NCBI RefSeq assembly: GCF_000004075.3
Contig: NC_026660.2
Location: forward strand, 27,221,498-27,285,497
Direction of reading: 5' to 3'
Length of the DNA: 64,000 nucleotides
DNA from: Cucumis sativus
Lineage: Eukaryota > Streptophyta > Magnoliopsida > Cucurbitales > Cucurbitaceae
Shown: piece after piece, positions 49,001-60,334 of the stretch
Position numbering within the stretch: the first letter of the stretch is position 1
How the letters are laid out: the number at the start of each line of letters is the position of its first letter
Position numbers and translations under genes: made by a program
Notes under the pieces: model-generated
Seen by the model: only the letters and a program-made list of their open reading frames with translations
What the model was told of the DNA's origin: nothing
The model's database searches: none

Positions 49001-49622
49001 AGCGTTAAGACAAATAAGACCAAGTGTTAAAAGGAGTTTCTAATACCATGCCGTACGAACAACAGCATTGGAATTAAGAGGATACAGGAGCAGCTGCAAT
49101 CCAACCTGCACCAAAGATACCAAATATCATATCTTTCCCACAATCTCAGGTAAATTGAGTGAGCAAAGAACTATTAATCCTACATTTGAGTATTCACCAT
49201 AACCTTCTAAAAATTGCAACAAATCATTCAAACTCCCATCCCTAACCTTAGCTCAACAGACGCTAATGAAGAGACGGTTAATCCCCCCACAACCCTACCC
49301 ACTAAAACACATAGCTTCCTGCAATGAAGTTCAAGTGATTTTCCTCCTTGCCAAAAAATACTCATCCTAATAAAATGAAATCCGCATAGGAGATCGGTAA
49401 AAGTGAAACATACGGACACCTCTTCCATCCAATCACTAACTGCACACTCCCTTAATCTAAAAGACGTTAATGAAATTCGTGAAACGGTTTTCCTAAAATT
49501 GAGAACAATCAAAAGACAAATTGTGGAAGAAGATTAAACAGACAGAGGTAATAGAAAATGAAGATCGAATTAGGGAATTGAAATCGCACCTCGTTGGTGA
49601 TTACGGAACCGAGAAAAGCCAT
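46024..49622 (-). CDS. HVA22K: HVA22-like protein (HVA22k type, TB2/DP1/REEP family)
   Basis: Eight exons on the minus strand: 49590-49622, 49047-49105, 48702-48799, 47893-47944, 47435-47498, 46817-46912, 46235-46307, 46024-46148; phases close to 199 residues, matching the roughly 200 of Arabidopsis HVA22k. HVA22/REEP/Yop1 proteins insert as hydrophobic hairpins in the ER and shape tubules; HVA22 genes were first found as ABA- and stress-induced in cereals. Seen: GLQLLLYPLNSNAVVRTACC, VYSTFKAIEKKDQNDQQKWL, YWAAYGSLSLVEAYSDKFLSW, VPVYYHLKFAFLVWLQLP, GAKKLYMNYLRPFLLKHQGK, then the amphipathic VKTISRHQTEIQYFRTIV. The tail is charged with a duplicated LQIEDRN heptapeptide. Start chosen at MAFLGS, matching family N-termini; an in-frame Met 33 codons upstream is not conserved. 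Intron 6 is filled mostly by a minisatellite. Confidence 0.92.
46055..46096 (-). repeat. In-frame 21-bp tandem duplication in the last HVA22 exon
   Basis: Two adjacent 21-base units, differing at one base, encode LQIEDRN twice in a row near the C-terminus. Being a multiple of three, the duplication keeps the frame. The tail is poorly conserved in the family, so it is probably tolerated. Confidence 0.85.
46418..46785. repeat. 46-bp minisatellite, eight copies, in HVA22 intron 6
   Basis: Copies start at 46418, 46464, 46510, 46556, 46602, 46648, 46694 and 46740. The unit on the + strand reads TTAAGCTCACGAAGAACAAA and continues through ATATTTTCTGTGAGGATGAA. Copies differ at a few sites (TGTG/TGCG, GGG/GAG); the last is the most diverged. 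The array fills about 72% of the 509-bp intron 46308-46816. On the gene's sense strand each unit contains a pyrimidine stretch ending in CACAG or CGCAG, a 3'-splice-site look-alike. Confidence 0.95.
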
Positions 49623-52286
49623 TAATCGATTGGAAGCAAAATGGGTGCTTAAATGTTCGTCAACAAGAATGAGAAATTCTACGATTCCAAAATCCAAAGA
49701 AAAAAAGTTGGGGTTCAAGTAAAAAGTTAATGGATGCCGATCAGTTGAAAAACGTTAAAAATTGATAGGCGCTTCGCAGTTCCTTAATATAGAAACGAAA
49801 AATAAAATTATCCCTCTTTTTTTAATGAGGAAAAATAGAATTTATCTTTTATGCATTTTTCATTTAGTTCTTTCATTTTAAAATATAACAATCTTTTATC
49901 TTTTTCAAATAAATATTTATCTCAACTCTTATTTGATTCAATACCAAATATGAAAAGTGTTTCAATTTCAACCCAATTTTATCTTTTAAAATCAATATTT
50001 CTTTTGCTTATCTATCAAAATAATTAAAACTAACTCAAAATTAGTAAAAATTGTTAATTTTCCTTCCCATTTTTCTTTTATTTATTTTTATTTGATTCAA
50101 TAACAGATATAAAAAAGATTAGGATAATCTTTAAATTAGTAAAAAGATTTAAATCTTATCAAATAACCATTAAATAAAAATATAGTTTAGATTGGTTAAA
50201 TTTATAGGTTAATTATTAAAGAATGAAGATGCATTTAATTCACACGTGATTTGAAAATGAATCTATATATTCTTAATTATCAAATTATTAATCTTATCAT
50301 TTGGAAATTAAAATTAATTTACGTATTAGATTTTAATTTATTTTTTAAATTTGAATTTTTAATTTAAAAACTAAATTAGTTTTGGATCTTAACTTATTTT
50401 TAAATTTTGATCTTCCCTCCAAATATGGTGTGTTTTAGATAAAATTTTTCAAATTTTATCTACATTTTATTAATTAAACGATATTTAAAAAAAAAATTGC
50501 TAAAATTTCTCATAAGAGAAAGAAAGGGTTTTGTTCTTCCAATGGAAGGTTTTTGTTCCTCAACCGTAAGTGTTTGAGTTTTTGTAAATTATTATTTATG
50601 GTTTGTTTTCGTTTTGCTATTTTTTTTAAAAAGCAAAACAGTTTTGCTATTTTTTAAAATAACAACTTTAAAATTTTTATTCACTCTTTTTTTTATTGTG
50701 CTAATTACGGAATATTTTTGGTCTATACCTTTTTTAGTTTTTTAAAATAGTTCTTATTTTATATATTTTTTTAAAATAACCTAAAACAAATATAGTATTC
50801 TTACGACTAAGAAGAAAATGAAAATTACTGATAAAAACAAATCAGTATAAAATTGTTAAAGCACACAATAAAGATATGTATATACATATGATTACGAGGG
50901 TTTTCTAAAGAAATATAATGTGAACGTGTAAATACAAAACTTGCAACATCCAATATTATAATCCTTTTCAGGGGACGTTCGATGCACGTTCAAAATCATA
51001 TGTATTTTAAATGAAGGAAACATTAATTTTAAATAAAGAATATAAAAAATATAATTAAAAAATGATATAATAATAATAGTTATAAAAAAAACTCCAAAAT
51101 AAAATAAAATAAAATAATGAAAAAAATGTGTATTTTAAAAAATATTATTGTGGCGTATGTGGAATGACTCCGATAAAACAAGTTTTCAAGATTTTATTTT
51201 TATTAACTTTTCAAGATTTGCAACAGTAGCAAAAATGGTGTTTGGAAGTTTGTTGACCGAGATTGTCAGAAATCACACCTAGTGGTCAACCGACGAAGGT
51301 GTTGGTGTTTGGAGTTAGGTTGATGAATTTTCTAGATTAAATTAAAAAAAAATGTAATACATAGTCTTGAATAGTGTTTACTATTCAATATCACGAGGAA
51401 GAGTGTAGGAAACCTTAGTGAAGATACTTGTTGATCAATGGTAAAGATGATCAACGGACACCAAATTTAAGATGATTGGTTGGTCGTCGTTGACCATCAT
51501 AGCAATTAGTGGTCAAGGGTTATGGTTATTGATCATTGAGCATCATTACAATCGATTATTAATAGCCATGAGATCGATAATTAACGATAACGATTGGTTG
51601 TTGTTGATCAAGATGTTCACCCCACGACAATAATGTCCAAAGTTATAGGCCACACGCAATTGATATCACTAACGATCAAAACAACTGATAATCAATGGTC
51701 ATGACGATTTAGAGTCGACGGTTAAAATTATTGATAAGATGTTGAAGTGAAAATTTTTCTAAAAAAGATGATATTCAATAATTAAAAAAAACATATTCCA
51801 AACCCATTAATTTCAAAAAATTTATTCCAAATGGACAAACATGGATTTTTTTAGCTTCAAACGGCAAACTTCATAATTCCAAATCCATAGACCAAAAGAC
51901 CTCGAAAGTAAATGTGGTAGTAGATGATGTAGAGTAATCCCATATTATATTTATTTACAGCTATTTATAAATTTTGTACTTTGGGTTAAAACACTTGCAA
52001 ACTTTGTAGAGTTTAAAAAATACTTCAACTTTTGGAGTGATGTTTAGGAATAATATCCTTGGATGAATTGATTGAAAAAATAACCTTCAAAACTTTGGAA
52101 ATATGAAGAAATACTCTTCCAAATAATATACATTTATTTTGCTATACTCCAACCTCCTTAATATAGAAATCTCAAGAACCCCAACAGCTTGGACTCAGTC
52201 AGCATCCACGTGTTCATTTTTCATGGCACGTGTCTATTTCAAGCGCCACGTAGCCTCACTCCCTTTATCCTCCAACTCTCCTCTGT
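49623..52286. other. Intergenic region between divergent HVA22 and cupin genes
   Basis: AT-rich. The first 150 bp hold the HVA22 leader and promoter. Around 51230-51730 the sequence is rich in repeated GATCA/GGTCA words on both strands (cryptically simple DNA), but no clear unit could be set. The last 100 bp hold the cupin promoter. No gene is seen between. Confidence 0.55.
52206..52251 (+). promoter_or_regulatory. Cluster of three ACGT (ABRE/G-box) elements upstream of the cupin gene
   Basis: CCACGTGT (52206-52213), GCACGTGTC (52227-52235) and GCCACGTAG (about 52245-52253) lie 35-80 bp upstream of the TATA box. Repeated ABREs this close to a TATA are typical of seed-maturation and ABA-induced promoters, which suits a vicilin-like gene. 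Confidence 0.65.
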
Positions 52287-52294
52287 TATAAAAT
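52287..52294 (+). promoter_or_regulatory. TATA box of the cupin gene
   Basis: TATAAAAT lies 61 bp upstream of the ATG at 52348. This placement supports that ATG over the in-frame Met at 52189, which would lie upstream of the promoter. Confidence 0.65.
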
Positions 52295-52347
52295 TATCGA
52301 ACTTTTCCCATTCATTCAATGCTTCACCTCACACTCCCTTCCCAACG

Positions 52348-54775
52348 ATGAAGAAACACTCAGCAGTTTCAGTTTCAGGATCGTCGTTTTCACCTTCAAT
52401 TCTTATCCCCATCTTCTTCCTTTTCCTCTCTCTTCCTGCATATGCCGATGACGGGTGGTGGGAAGGAGACACTCCTGTGGTGAAGAGAGCCAATGAAAGA
52501 ATCCCAATTCTTAAAACAGAGTACGGTGAGATCTCCGCCGTTGATTTCGACGATGGCACTCGATTTGGACGTTACCATCTCCAGTTCATCACATTGGAAC
52601 CCAATTCACTGTTTCTCCCTGTTCTTCTTCATTCTGATATGGTGTTCTATGTCCACACTGGTATGGTATATGCTCTGTTTGTCGAAAAATTAGAAAAACA
52701 GAACGAAATATGAAATGTTGTATGACGAGATTTTTTATTTATTTTTGGTTGTTTTAGGAAGTGGGAGATTGAATTGGTTTGATGACAATGATTTGAAGGA
52801 GGTGGATTTACGGCGGGGAGATCTTTATAGGCTTCATCCAGGTTCCATTTTTTACTTGCAGAGTAGCTTAGAGACCGAACGTGAAAAGCTTCGAATTTAT
52901 GCTCTGTTTTCCAGCACAGATGAAGATTCATTCGTACGTTTAATCAAAATTTATATCATTAAATCACTGAATGTTTGTAAATTGGTTTGAATATCTGACG
53001 GTGAGAATGAATTTGATGCATGTCTTTGAAGAATCCTTCCATTGGAGCATACTCCCGCGTCACTGATCTGGTTCGGGGCTTCGGCAAAGAAGTTCTTCGT
53101 AAAGCTTTCATGGTATGAATTTGGCCAATCCAACTCACTCCCTAATTAGTTTATAACTGTCAAATTGTCAAAATTTCCATATTACAACTTGTCAATTCAA
53201 TTATTTTGTTTCCTTTTTGGATCATTTTCTGAACGGTTGTGATAATCTGTAAAAAGGCCCCTGATGAAGTAATAGAGGAAATAATGAACGCTAAGAGGCC
53301 GCCGCTTATCGTCCACGCTGCTGCGCCAACTCCGAGCATAAAGGCAAAGTCGTCGTCACCATGGGAATTTGAGGCTCGGTTATTGAAATCTTTCCTAGGA
53401 GGAGACGCAAGTGCGATAGAATTCAACAAGAAGAAGAAGAAGAAAGGCATATACAACGTTTATGAAGTAGACCCTGATTTTGAGAATTGCAATGGATGGA
53501 GTTTGACTGTAACCAAGAAAAACTCCCATCAATTGAAAGGCTCCAACATCGGCTTCCTCGTAGTCAACCTTACAGCGGTCAGTAATTAAATGTCACTGAT
53601 TAATGAAAAAACAGAGTGAACAAACAAACAACAGAATTCATTTGCATTTGCAGGGTTCAATGATGGGTCCGCATTGGAATCCGAGGGCGTGGGAGATTGG
53701 GATTGTGACATCGGATGAGCCGGGGGTGATTCGTGTAGGGTGTTCGAGCACCTCGGCGAACAGTTCAAAATGCAAGAATTGGAGTTTTGTGGTAGAGAAA
53801 GGGGATGTATTTGTAGTGCCAAGGTTCCATCCAATGGCGCAAATGTCATTCAACAACGGAACGTTTGTATTTGTGGGATTTAGCACAACGAATGGACATA
53901 ACATGCCGCAGTTCTTTGCTGGGAGCAGCTCTGTTTTGAAAATTGTGGACAGGGAAGTATTGGCATGGTCGTTTGATGTGAATGTGACAACGATTGATCG
54001 GTTGTTGAAAGCTAGAGTTGAGTCGATTGTTTTGGAATGTACTTCATGTGCTGAAGAGGAAGTAAGGAAAATGGAAGAGGAAGCTGAGAGAGAGAGGGAG
54101 GAGGAAGAAGAGAGAAAGAGAGAAGAGGAGGAACGTAGGAAGAGAGAGGAAGAAGAAGAGAGAAAAAGGGAAGAAGAGGAACGTAGGAAGAGAGAGGAAG
54201 AGGAAGAGAGGAAACGGGAAGAAGAAGAACGGAGGAAGAGAGAGGAAGAGGAAGAGAAGAAACGGGAAGAAGAGGAAGAGAGGAAGAGAGAGGAAGAGGA
54301 AGAGAAGAAACGGGAAGAAGAAGAAGAGAGAAAAAGGGAAGAAGAGGAACGGAGAAAGAGAGAGGAAGAGGAAGAGAGGAAACGGGAAGAAGAAGAAGAA
54401 GAGGAAGAGAGGGAGAGAGAAGAAGAGGAAGCACAGAAAGAGGAAGAGAGGAGGAGAGAAGAGGAAGAGAGGAGGAGGAGAGAAGAGGAAGAGAGAAAAA
54501 GAGAGGAAGAGGAGAGAGAGAGAGAGAAAGAGAGAGGAGAGGAGGAACAGAGGAGGAGAGAAGAAGAAGAGGAAGAAGAAGAAGAGAGGGAGGCAGAGAG
54601 AGAGGAGGAGGAAGCTAGGAAAAGAGAGGAAGAACATCAAAGAGAGAGAGGGAAGAGGCGGAGAGAGGGGGAGGAAAGACAAAGAAGACGGTGGGAGGAA
54701 GAGGAAGAAGAAGGTGGAGGAGAGGAGCCGCAGCTGCCACTCGCAGTACTAAGAATTTTGGAACAATGGACTTAA
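52348..54775 (+). CDS. Vicilin-like double-cupin protein with a long Glu/Arg-rich tail
   Basis: Five exons: 52348-52660, 52758-52933, 53032-53112, 53257-53577, 53654-54775; 670 residues. Seen: signal peptide with probable cleavage after Ala33 (AYA|DDGWWEG), a first cupin at about 45-250 (VKRANERIPILKTEYGEISA, HSDMVFYVHTGSGRLNWF, DLRRGDLYRLHPGSIFYL), a second cupin at about 298-430 (GPHWNPRAWEIGIV, VEKGDVFVVPRFHPMAQMSF), then about 225 residues built almost wholly from Glu, Arg and Lys (431-655) and a short GGG-containing end. Overall it resembles the vicilin-like At2g18540-type proteins, which also carry acidic/basic tails. Such proteins enter the secretory pathway and accumulate in seeds or vacuoles; this tail is predicted to be a charged single alpha-helix or coiled coil. 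Storage or structural roles are inference. The start codon choice rests on the signal peptide and TATA position. Confidence 0.9.
54040..54725 (+). repeat. Long polypurine tract with 48-bp tandem repeats in the cupin tail
   Basis: Almost every base on the + strand is A or G for about 680 bp. Within it a 48-bp unit (16 codons, pattern KREEEERRKREEEEER) repeats about five to six times between about 54102 and 54390, with marker CGTAGG/CGGAGG words spaced exactly 48 bp apart (54134, 54182, 54230). The opposite strand has long open frames of Leu/Ser/Pro/Phe that are mere shadows. Confidence 0.9.
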
Positions 54776-56644
54776 CAACTAAACTAGAGAAACACTCTCA
54801 ATGTCCCTATCCTAATGAATAACTAAGAGATGCAACAAAAAGATGTCACATTTTGTGTTAAAAACTGTTCAAGTTTTCAAGTTTTGTCGTGTAATGAAAG
54901 ATCTTCATCAACCACGTGAGGCTCTTTGTTTACCTTTTAAGATTTTTTAATTTCTTTAGCCCCTTTTTTTTTTTTTATGTAATTGGATTTGGAATTTCAA
55001 ATTTCATGATTAAAGTAGTTGTTCAAGCAAGGTCTCGATATTTTTATGAAATTACATCAAAATTTTCAGTAGTTAAATCAAACTTTTAAAGATGAAATTT
55101 AATATGCAAACATTTGTATGAATTTTGTGTGTAAGTAATTAAATTTAATTGGCACAAATATGAATGGTTTAGGGTTGTTAGTTGTGTGTGGGGGTAACAG
55201 TAAACAACTTTTTTAATGAGGATTCATTGAATCTCATCTCTTATTTCTATTTTGGTTTGAACTTTCTCAATTAGAGATTTCTTTATGTTTTCCCGAGTCA
55301 ATAAAAAAAAAAAAAAAACATGTTTTTGGAAACTCAAAAGTCTTAAAGATATATATAAGAATTTGATTTTCATGTTACCAAAAGATGGAAACTTGTTTTC
55401 TAGTTTCTCGAGTTTTTATTCCATAAAAAGAAACGAACGAGAACATGTTTAAGCAATTGTAAAAGAAAAAAAAACCATTGTTTTTAAAACCAAAATTATC
55501 GGGTTTGTAGGTTGTGTTTGATAACTTTGAAACTTAGGTGCACTTTTCTTCATATTTTTACCCTGCTTTTCATCTTCCTTAAATATCAGTTTTCAAGTTT
55601 GGATTCCATAAAAAGTAGTAAAAAGAATAACAGAAAATAAATTTATAATGAAAGAAGACTGCCTAACAAAAATAGAGTTAACAATCACTCGACTGTATTC
55701 AAAACAACTTTTGTTATACAAAATCAAAGAACATTTTCTTCACCCACGAAGTATTTATGACCTCCATTCTCAAAACCAAAAATAAAAATTGAATAACAAA
55801 CAAATTAAATGGTTATTAAATAGAATAGACAATTTACTGTTACTTAATTTGTCATTTACTTAATTTGTCATTGCAAAAATGAACTATAATTAAAGTGACT
55901 TTATTTTTGCAAATTTTATTATAGTAGTAAGGATAGTAAACTAACCTGACCATAATTGTTTATATGAAAGGTGTAGACCATTTTGGTTTGAAAAAATATG
56001 AATGTAAAATAGTAAAATTTGATACTAACTAATCAAATATTTATTAGTAAATAGTGTTGATGGTAACTAATCAAATATTTCTTGGTAATACGAATGTTAG
56101 TGAGTCACTTTGCTGCCAAACGAAGTTTTCTCACTTTGATATCTTTATTGAAACACACATCACTTGTAATCTCGTCTTTACTAAAACACAAACTATTATA
56201 ATCACGTAACTCGTAATAAAAAGTAATGCGACAAGAAGCAATAAAGGATGCTTGGATAAGGATTAGAAAGTGTTTAGGTGGCAGAGAAGAACGTGAGAAA
56301 CAATGGAGAAAGGGCCCGAAGGCCAGCAGACTAAAAAGTGGCTCTTCTCTTCATACAACTGGTGAAAGAGACATGTCCTAAAGTCTAATAACTTACACAA
56401 CCAACATTAATTTCCATTCATATTTTATCATCATGTTTAGTGGGTTAATCTCATCAACAAATACCCAATGTGTAATCTGATAACTTCTTATGTTCCTTTA
56501 ATTAATGGAAACATTCTTTTCTCAAATTACAACTTTACATCTTACCCTCTTCTCCCATCTTTAATAACGGAAACGGAAGGCAACAACAAAAATTAAACCC
56601 CCAAAAAAAACTAACTAGTTTTAAATTATTACACCTTGCTTTTT
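54776..56644. other. Intergenic region between convergent cupin and IDD genes
   Basis: AT-rich 3' flanks of both genes. It contains an A homopolymer of about 17 at 55302 and short direct repeats at about 55838-55872 and 56025-56085. No gene is seen. Confidence 0.55.
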
Positions 56645-58880
56645 TTAATTGTTTCTATTCATATCTTTGCTCGATATGTCACCACCTCCGTAGGATCCAG
56701 TCGTTGTGCCAACATCCATGCCTCCGCCGATCGATGTGATTAGTGCAGCCAATCCTCTGTTGTTGGGGCTACCACCAGCTGCCATACCCAATCCGAGGAA
56801 ATCAAGAGTAGTGTGTTTCGGAGCAAATAGTGAATGGTTGCCTCTCATTAGTTCTTTCAGTCCAGAGTTCCCATCGCAAGGGAGTCCAAGCCCAAGCCCT
56901 GCAGCGATTGAGATTCCATCTGGTTCAACTTGCCTTTGATTCCATGGCGAGCTCTCTTGTGGCGTAGCCGAAGAGGAGGATGGTACTAAGCCTAAACCGC
57001 GAAGGAATGAGGCATTTGAAGCTGCCGCTCCCATTTGAGCAGCCTTTTGTAGTAATGCAGTGGCGGACATTGCAGGTTGCGGAGCTGGTGTGTACTGTCG
57101 GAGGTCTTGGCTAGCAGCCCCAAAAATTGATGCCCCGTGGGTAGTTGAAAGACAGAGAGAAATAGGCTCGGTAGACGTCGTTGGAGCATAGTCAGATGAG
57201 GGATCCGAACAAGCCATAACATGTATCATGTCAGTAAATGCGGGGGGTTGAGGAGGTTGCAGGCTTATGGATGTAGTTGTGGAAGCAAACAAGCTAGCAA
57301 ATCGACTACTCGAACTGCTGTTGCTGCTCGGACTCTTGCTGCTGCTGCAGCTACCACTCATGCCCGTGGTAACAGGTGCTTCTTCATTATATTGGGATGG
57401 ATTCTCCGATTGATCTACAAGGAAAAACAAAAATTAACAGAAGGGAAAGGATGGGAAAAGAAAAGAAGTCACTGAGCTACATAAAATCAGTGCTAAACAT
57501 TTGGGGGAATTCTTTAAGAGAAAGGCAAAGAAGAAGAAAAAAGGAAGCAGAAAAAGCAGAATCATCAATCATTTTTTAAAAACTAAAAAAGCCTTCTTTT
57601 CACCTCACGCCCATCTTTTAGCTTTTTCAACACTGAGGGATCTCTTTAACAAAAGTTATGAATCTCATAGTTGACAGTAAGTAATCCAGAAAAGTTCATT
57701 TTTAATTGCTCCCAACTCAAATCATTCTCCAGTCCTATATCATTAAATCCAACTGCTCAGAAAATTTACCCAGATGGAAACAAAGAAACAACAACAGACA
57801 AAACACAACACTACAATCCAAGGTTTCCACATACTGAGAAACAAACAAAGAACATACAAATTTTGTTCTGTTCATTTCATTGGGACAAAGTACAATACAC
57901 GACAAAGCTAACTGCGGAAGCAGAGCAGTTGTTGACCTTACCTTGACTTTGAATCGGCAAAACGGGAGGAGATAGAACACAAGCTGATTGAGGAGGAGAT
58001 GCAGCCGCCGGAGGTGACGGCGGCGGAGATAGCTTTGGATTTGGCTCCACCGGCTCCACCGCTTTCTGAGAAGAATTAGAAACCGGTTTGTCCACCAACG
58101 ACTGAGGCTGAGCTTTTGCACTTTCCTCTGCCAATGCATCACAGAAAGCTCTATGGGTAATGAAGCTATCCCTTCTACAAAAAGTGGAAGAACAAAAAAA
58201 ACCCAAATTAAAAAACAGAACATAAAAAACAGAGTAAAAGTAAAGAAAAGGAGAGGAATTACGAACCTGGAAAAAAGAGTACCACAATCGCATTTGTATT
58301 CTCTAGTACCACAAATTTTGGAATGGGCTTTCCAATCAGACTGAACGGCGTATTTCTTCGAACACTTATCGCATTTCCACTTCTTCTCACCATGCTTTCT
58401 GCAAAAGTGCTTCTTAATCCCAGTCAAATCCCCCAGAGCTCTAGAAGGATCGTGATGAACACAAGAAGTCTCAGGGCAAACATAGACCTTCTTCTTCACC
58501 TCATTACTAGACCTTTGCCGGAGCTTCCATGGAAGATTATGACCACGCCGATGAAGCTGCAGATTCTGATCCCTCTGAAACCCTTTGTTGCAAATCTCAC
58601 AAACAAATCGATTGGTGGCCAAAAGGGTCTTCGGGGAGAGAGCAATCACTTCCGCATCCGGATCTGGCCAAAATCAAAGTTCCAATTGAACAGTCAAAAC
58701 ACCCCAAGTTCAAAAACAAAAAAACAAAAAAAAAACACAAAGTAATAAGATAGTACCTGGCATTCCGGGTAGATTTCTTTTTTTCTTAACGGTGGATTTG
58801 GGCGGCGGATCGGTGTTTCCAAGGGAAGAGACAGTAGGTTCCCCGGAAACCGACGGGGAATTCTCTAAATCGGCTGGCAT
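56645..58880 (-). CDS. IDD2: INDETERMINATE-domain C2H2 zinc-finger transcription factor, IDD2/GAF1-like
   Basis: Four exons on the minus strand: 58757-58880, 58267-58663, 57942-58174, 56645-57414; 507 residues. Seen: nuclear signal KKKR (32-35) before NLPGMPDPDAEVIALSP, then the ID domain with four fingers: C63/C66/H79/H83, C104/C109/H127/H132, C139/C142/H155/C159 and C166/C168/H181/C185. The C-terminal part has EPISLCLS (EAR-like), the IDD motif MSATALLQKAAQMGA (367-381), GLGLGLPC and TTLDFLGLG (453-461). The opening MPADLENSPSVSGE and the C-terminal ALITSIGGGMD fit IDD2/GAF1 and IDD1/ENY better than JKD, NUC or MGP. GAF1 binds DELLA proteins and switches between co-activator and TOPLESS-repressed states to tune gibberellin feedback; that role is assumed from Arabidopsis. 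Confidence 0.94.
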
Positions 58881-59121
58881 GAGTACGTATAGCAAAAATT
58901 AAAATTAAAATTAAAAATCAAGAGACTTAAAGAGGAAGATTCAGAGCATTTATCAAAAGGAAAAAAAAAATCTTCTTTTTGCGATTGAAGGGGACAGCAA
59001 ATTTCGTTGTTCTAGGGTTTTCTTTTGGGTTTGGTTCGCTCCTAATCTCTAGCAGTCAAGTAAGTTTAATTTACCCAACAAACAAAACAAAAAAGGCAAT
59101 GATTAAAAAAAACACCACCGC

Positions 59122-59139
59122 CAGCAGCAGCAGCAGCAG
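59122..59139. repeat. (CAG)6 repeat in the IDD gene leader/promoter
   Basis: Six CAG units about 240 bp upstream of the IDD ATG, within a GC- and purine-richer stretch (58980-59300) that probably forms the 5' UTR and core promoter. Confidence 0.85.
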
Positions 59140-60311
59140 AGAGTACGGTGATGGAAAGCGGCGGCGGTGGAGGAGAAAGAAGAAATTTTGGTTAAGAGAG
59201 GAAAAGGAGAAGGAAAAGGAAAAAGGAGAGATTGTAAGTCTGAATCAGCAGAGGAGAGGAAGTAGCCGACTACGCGATGACTTTGGGTTTGGGTTTGCCT
59301 TTTGATTTCAGGAAAAAAAAAAATATATTAAAAAAAAAAAGAGTTTTTATAATAAAATTAATTAGATAGGATTGGGACTTGTTGATGAAGTTTCCAATTT
59401 GGGAGCGAGCCCACTTGTCGTTTCGTAACTTTGCCCATTTTCATATACTCCCACTACGACCTAACACTCGCCCTTCCTCTATTTTTGTTTTTAATCACCT
59501 TTATTCTCTCACTCTTCCTTTCTTTTTCTAAACAAATTCAATATTCTTACTCTTAATTAATATGCATAATTCACATTTTAACTTTCTTTCAAAAAAAAAT
59601 ATATATAGCCTTCAGAATATATATAGACTTATAAACTTCCCTTCTTCTTTCGCTCCTAAGTTCTATACTTCCATAAATTCACAACTATTCAACTTCTTAC
59701 CTCAAACACTTATTAATCAATTTTGATCATACAAATCTATAATCTTTATATTTTAAAATTTTATGATAATTTTCCAAAAAAAAAAAAAGTGTTTTAAGTT
59801 TAATTAATTATTTGTCTAATACCTCAATTTCAAATTCAACCAATTAATTTGGTCCTATATATATAATTTGGTCCTATATATATATATATATAGGTTATAG
59901 TATAATTTTGGTTGGTATTATTGAAAAGAAAAAATGGTTAGCATAGCTACCAATTTATCTCATTTTAGTTTGCATGATTTTAAACAACATCTATTTTGGT
60001 TGGTTAGTTTTTATATGATTTTAGTTTGGATACATTTAAGATATCAACTTGTGTTCGTGTACTTTTAGGATGTAACTATTTATTTCTCCTAATTTCCTTT
60101 TTTGATTTCAATCATAATTTTGAGGTGCAACTATGCAAAGTTAATAATAAAGCATTTTTGTTGTAGGTAGAATTTATAATTTTATAAATTAATAATAATG
60201 AAAAATAATCAAATAGGTCTATGGGTTTTTTTTTTTTTGGGTCTGATAAATTTTCAAAATATACAATTTGCATCTAATAAATCTATTAACTATTTAAAAT
60301 GTTAAAAGCTG

Positions 60312-60334
60312 TATATATATATATATATATATAT
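60312..60334. repeat. TA microsatellite
   Basis: About eleven TA units in intergenic DNA. Confidence 0.85.

Noticed and set aside
49623-49718. N-terminal extension of HVA22 by 32 codons
   Set aside because: Family N-termini match MAFLGS. The extension is hydrophobic and not conserved.
52189-52347. Upstream in-frame Met extension of the cupin protein
   Set aside because: It would start upstream of the TATA box and ABRE cluster and would bury the signal peptide.
53586-54682. Minus-strand open frames of 140 and 212 codons across the cupin tail
   Set aside because: They are the complement of the polypurine tract. Their Leu/Ser/Pro/Phe-only content follows from reading CTT/CTC/TTC/TCC repeats, not from a gene.
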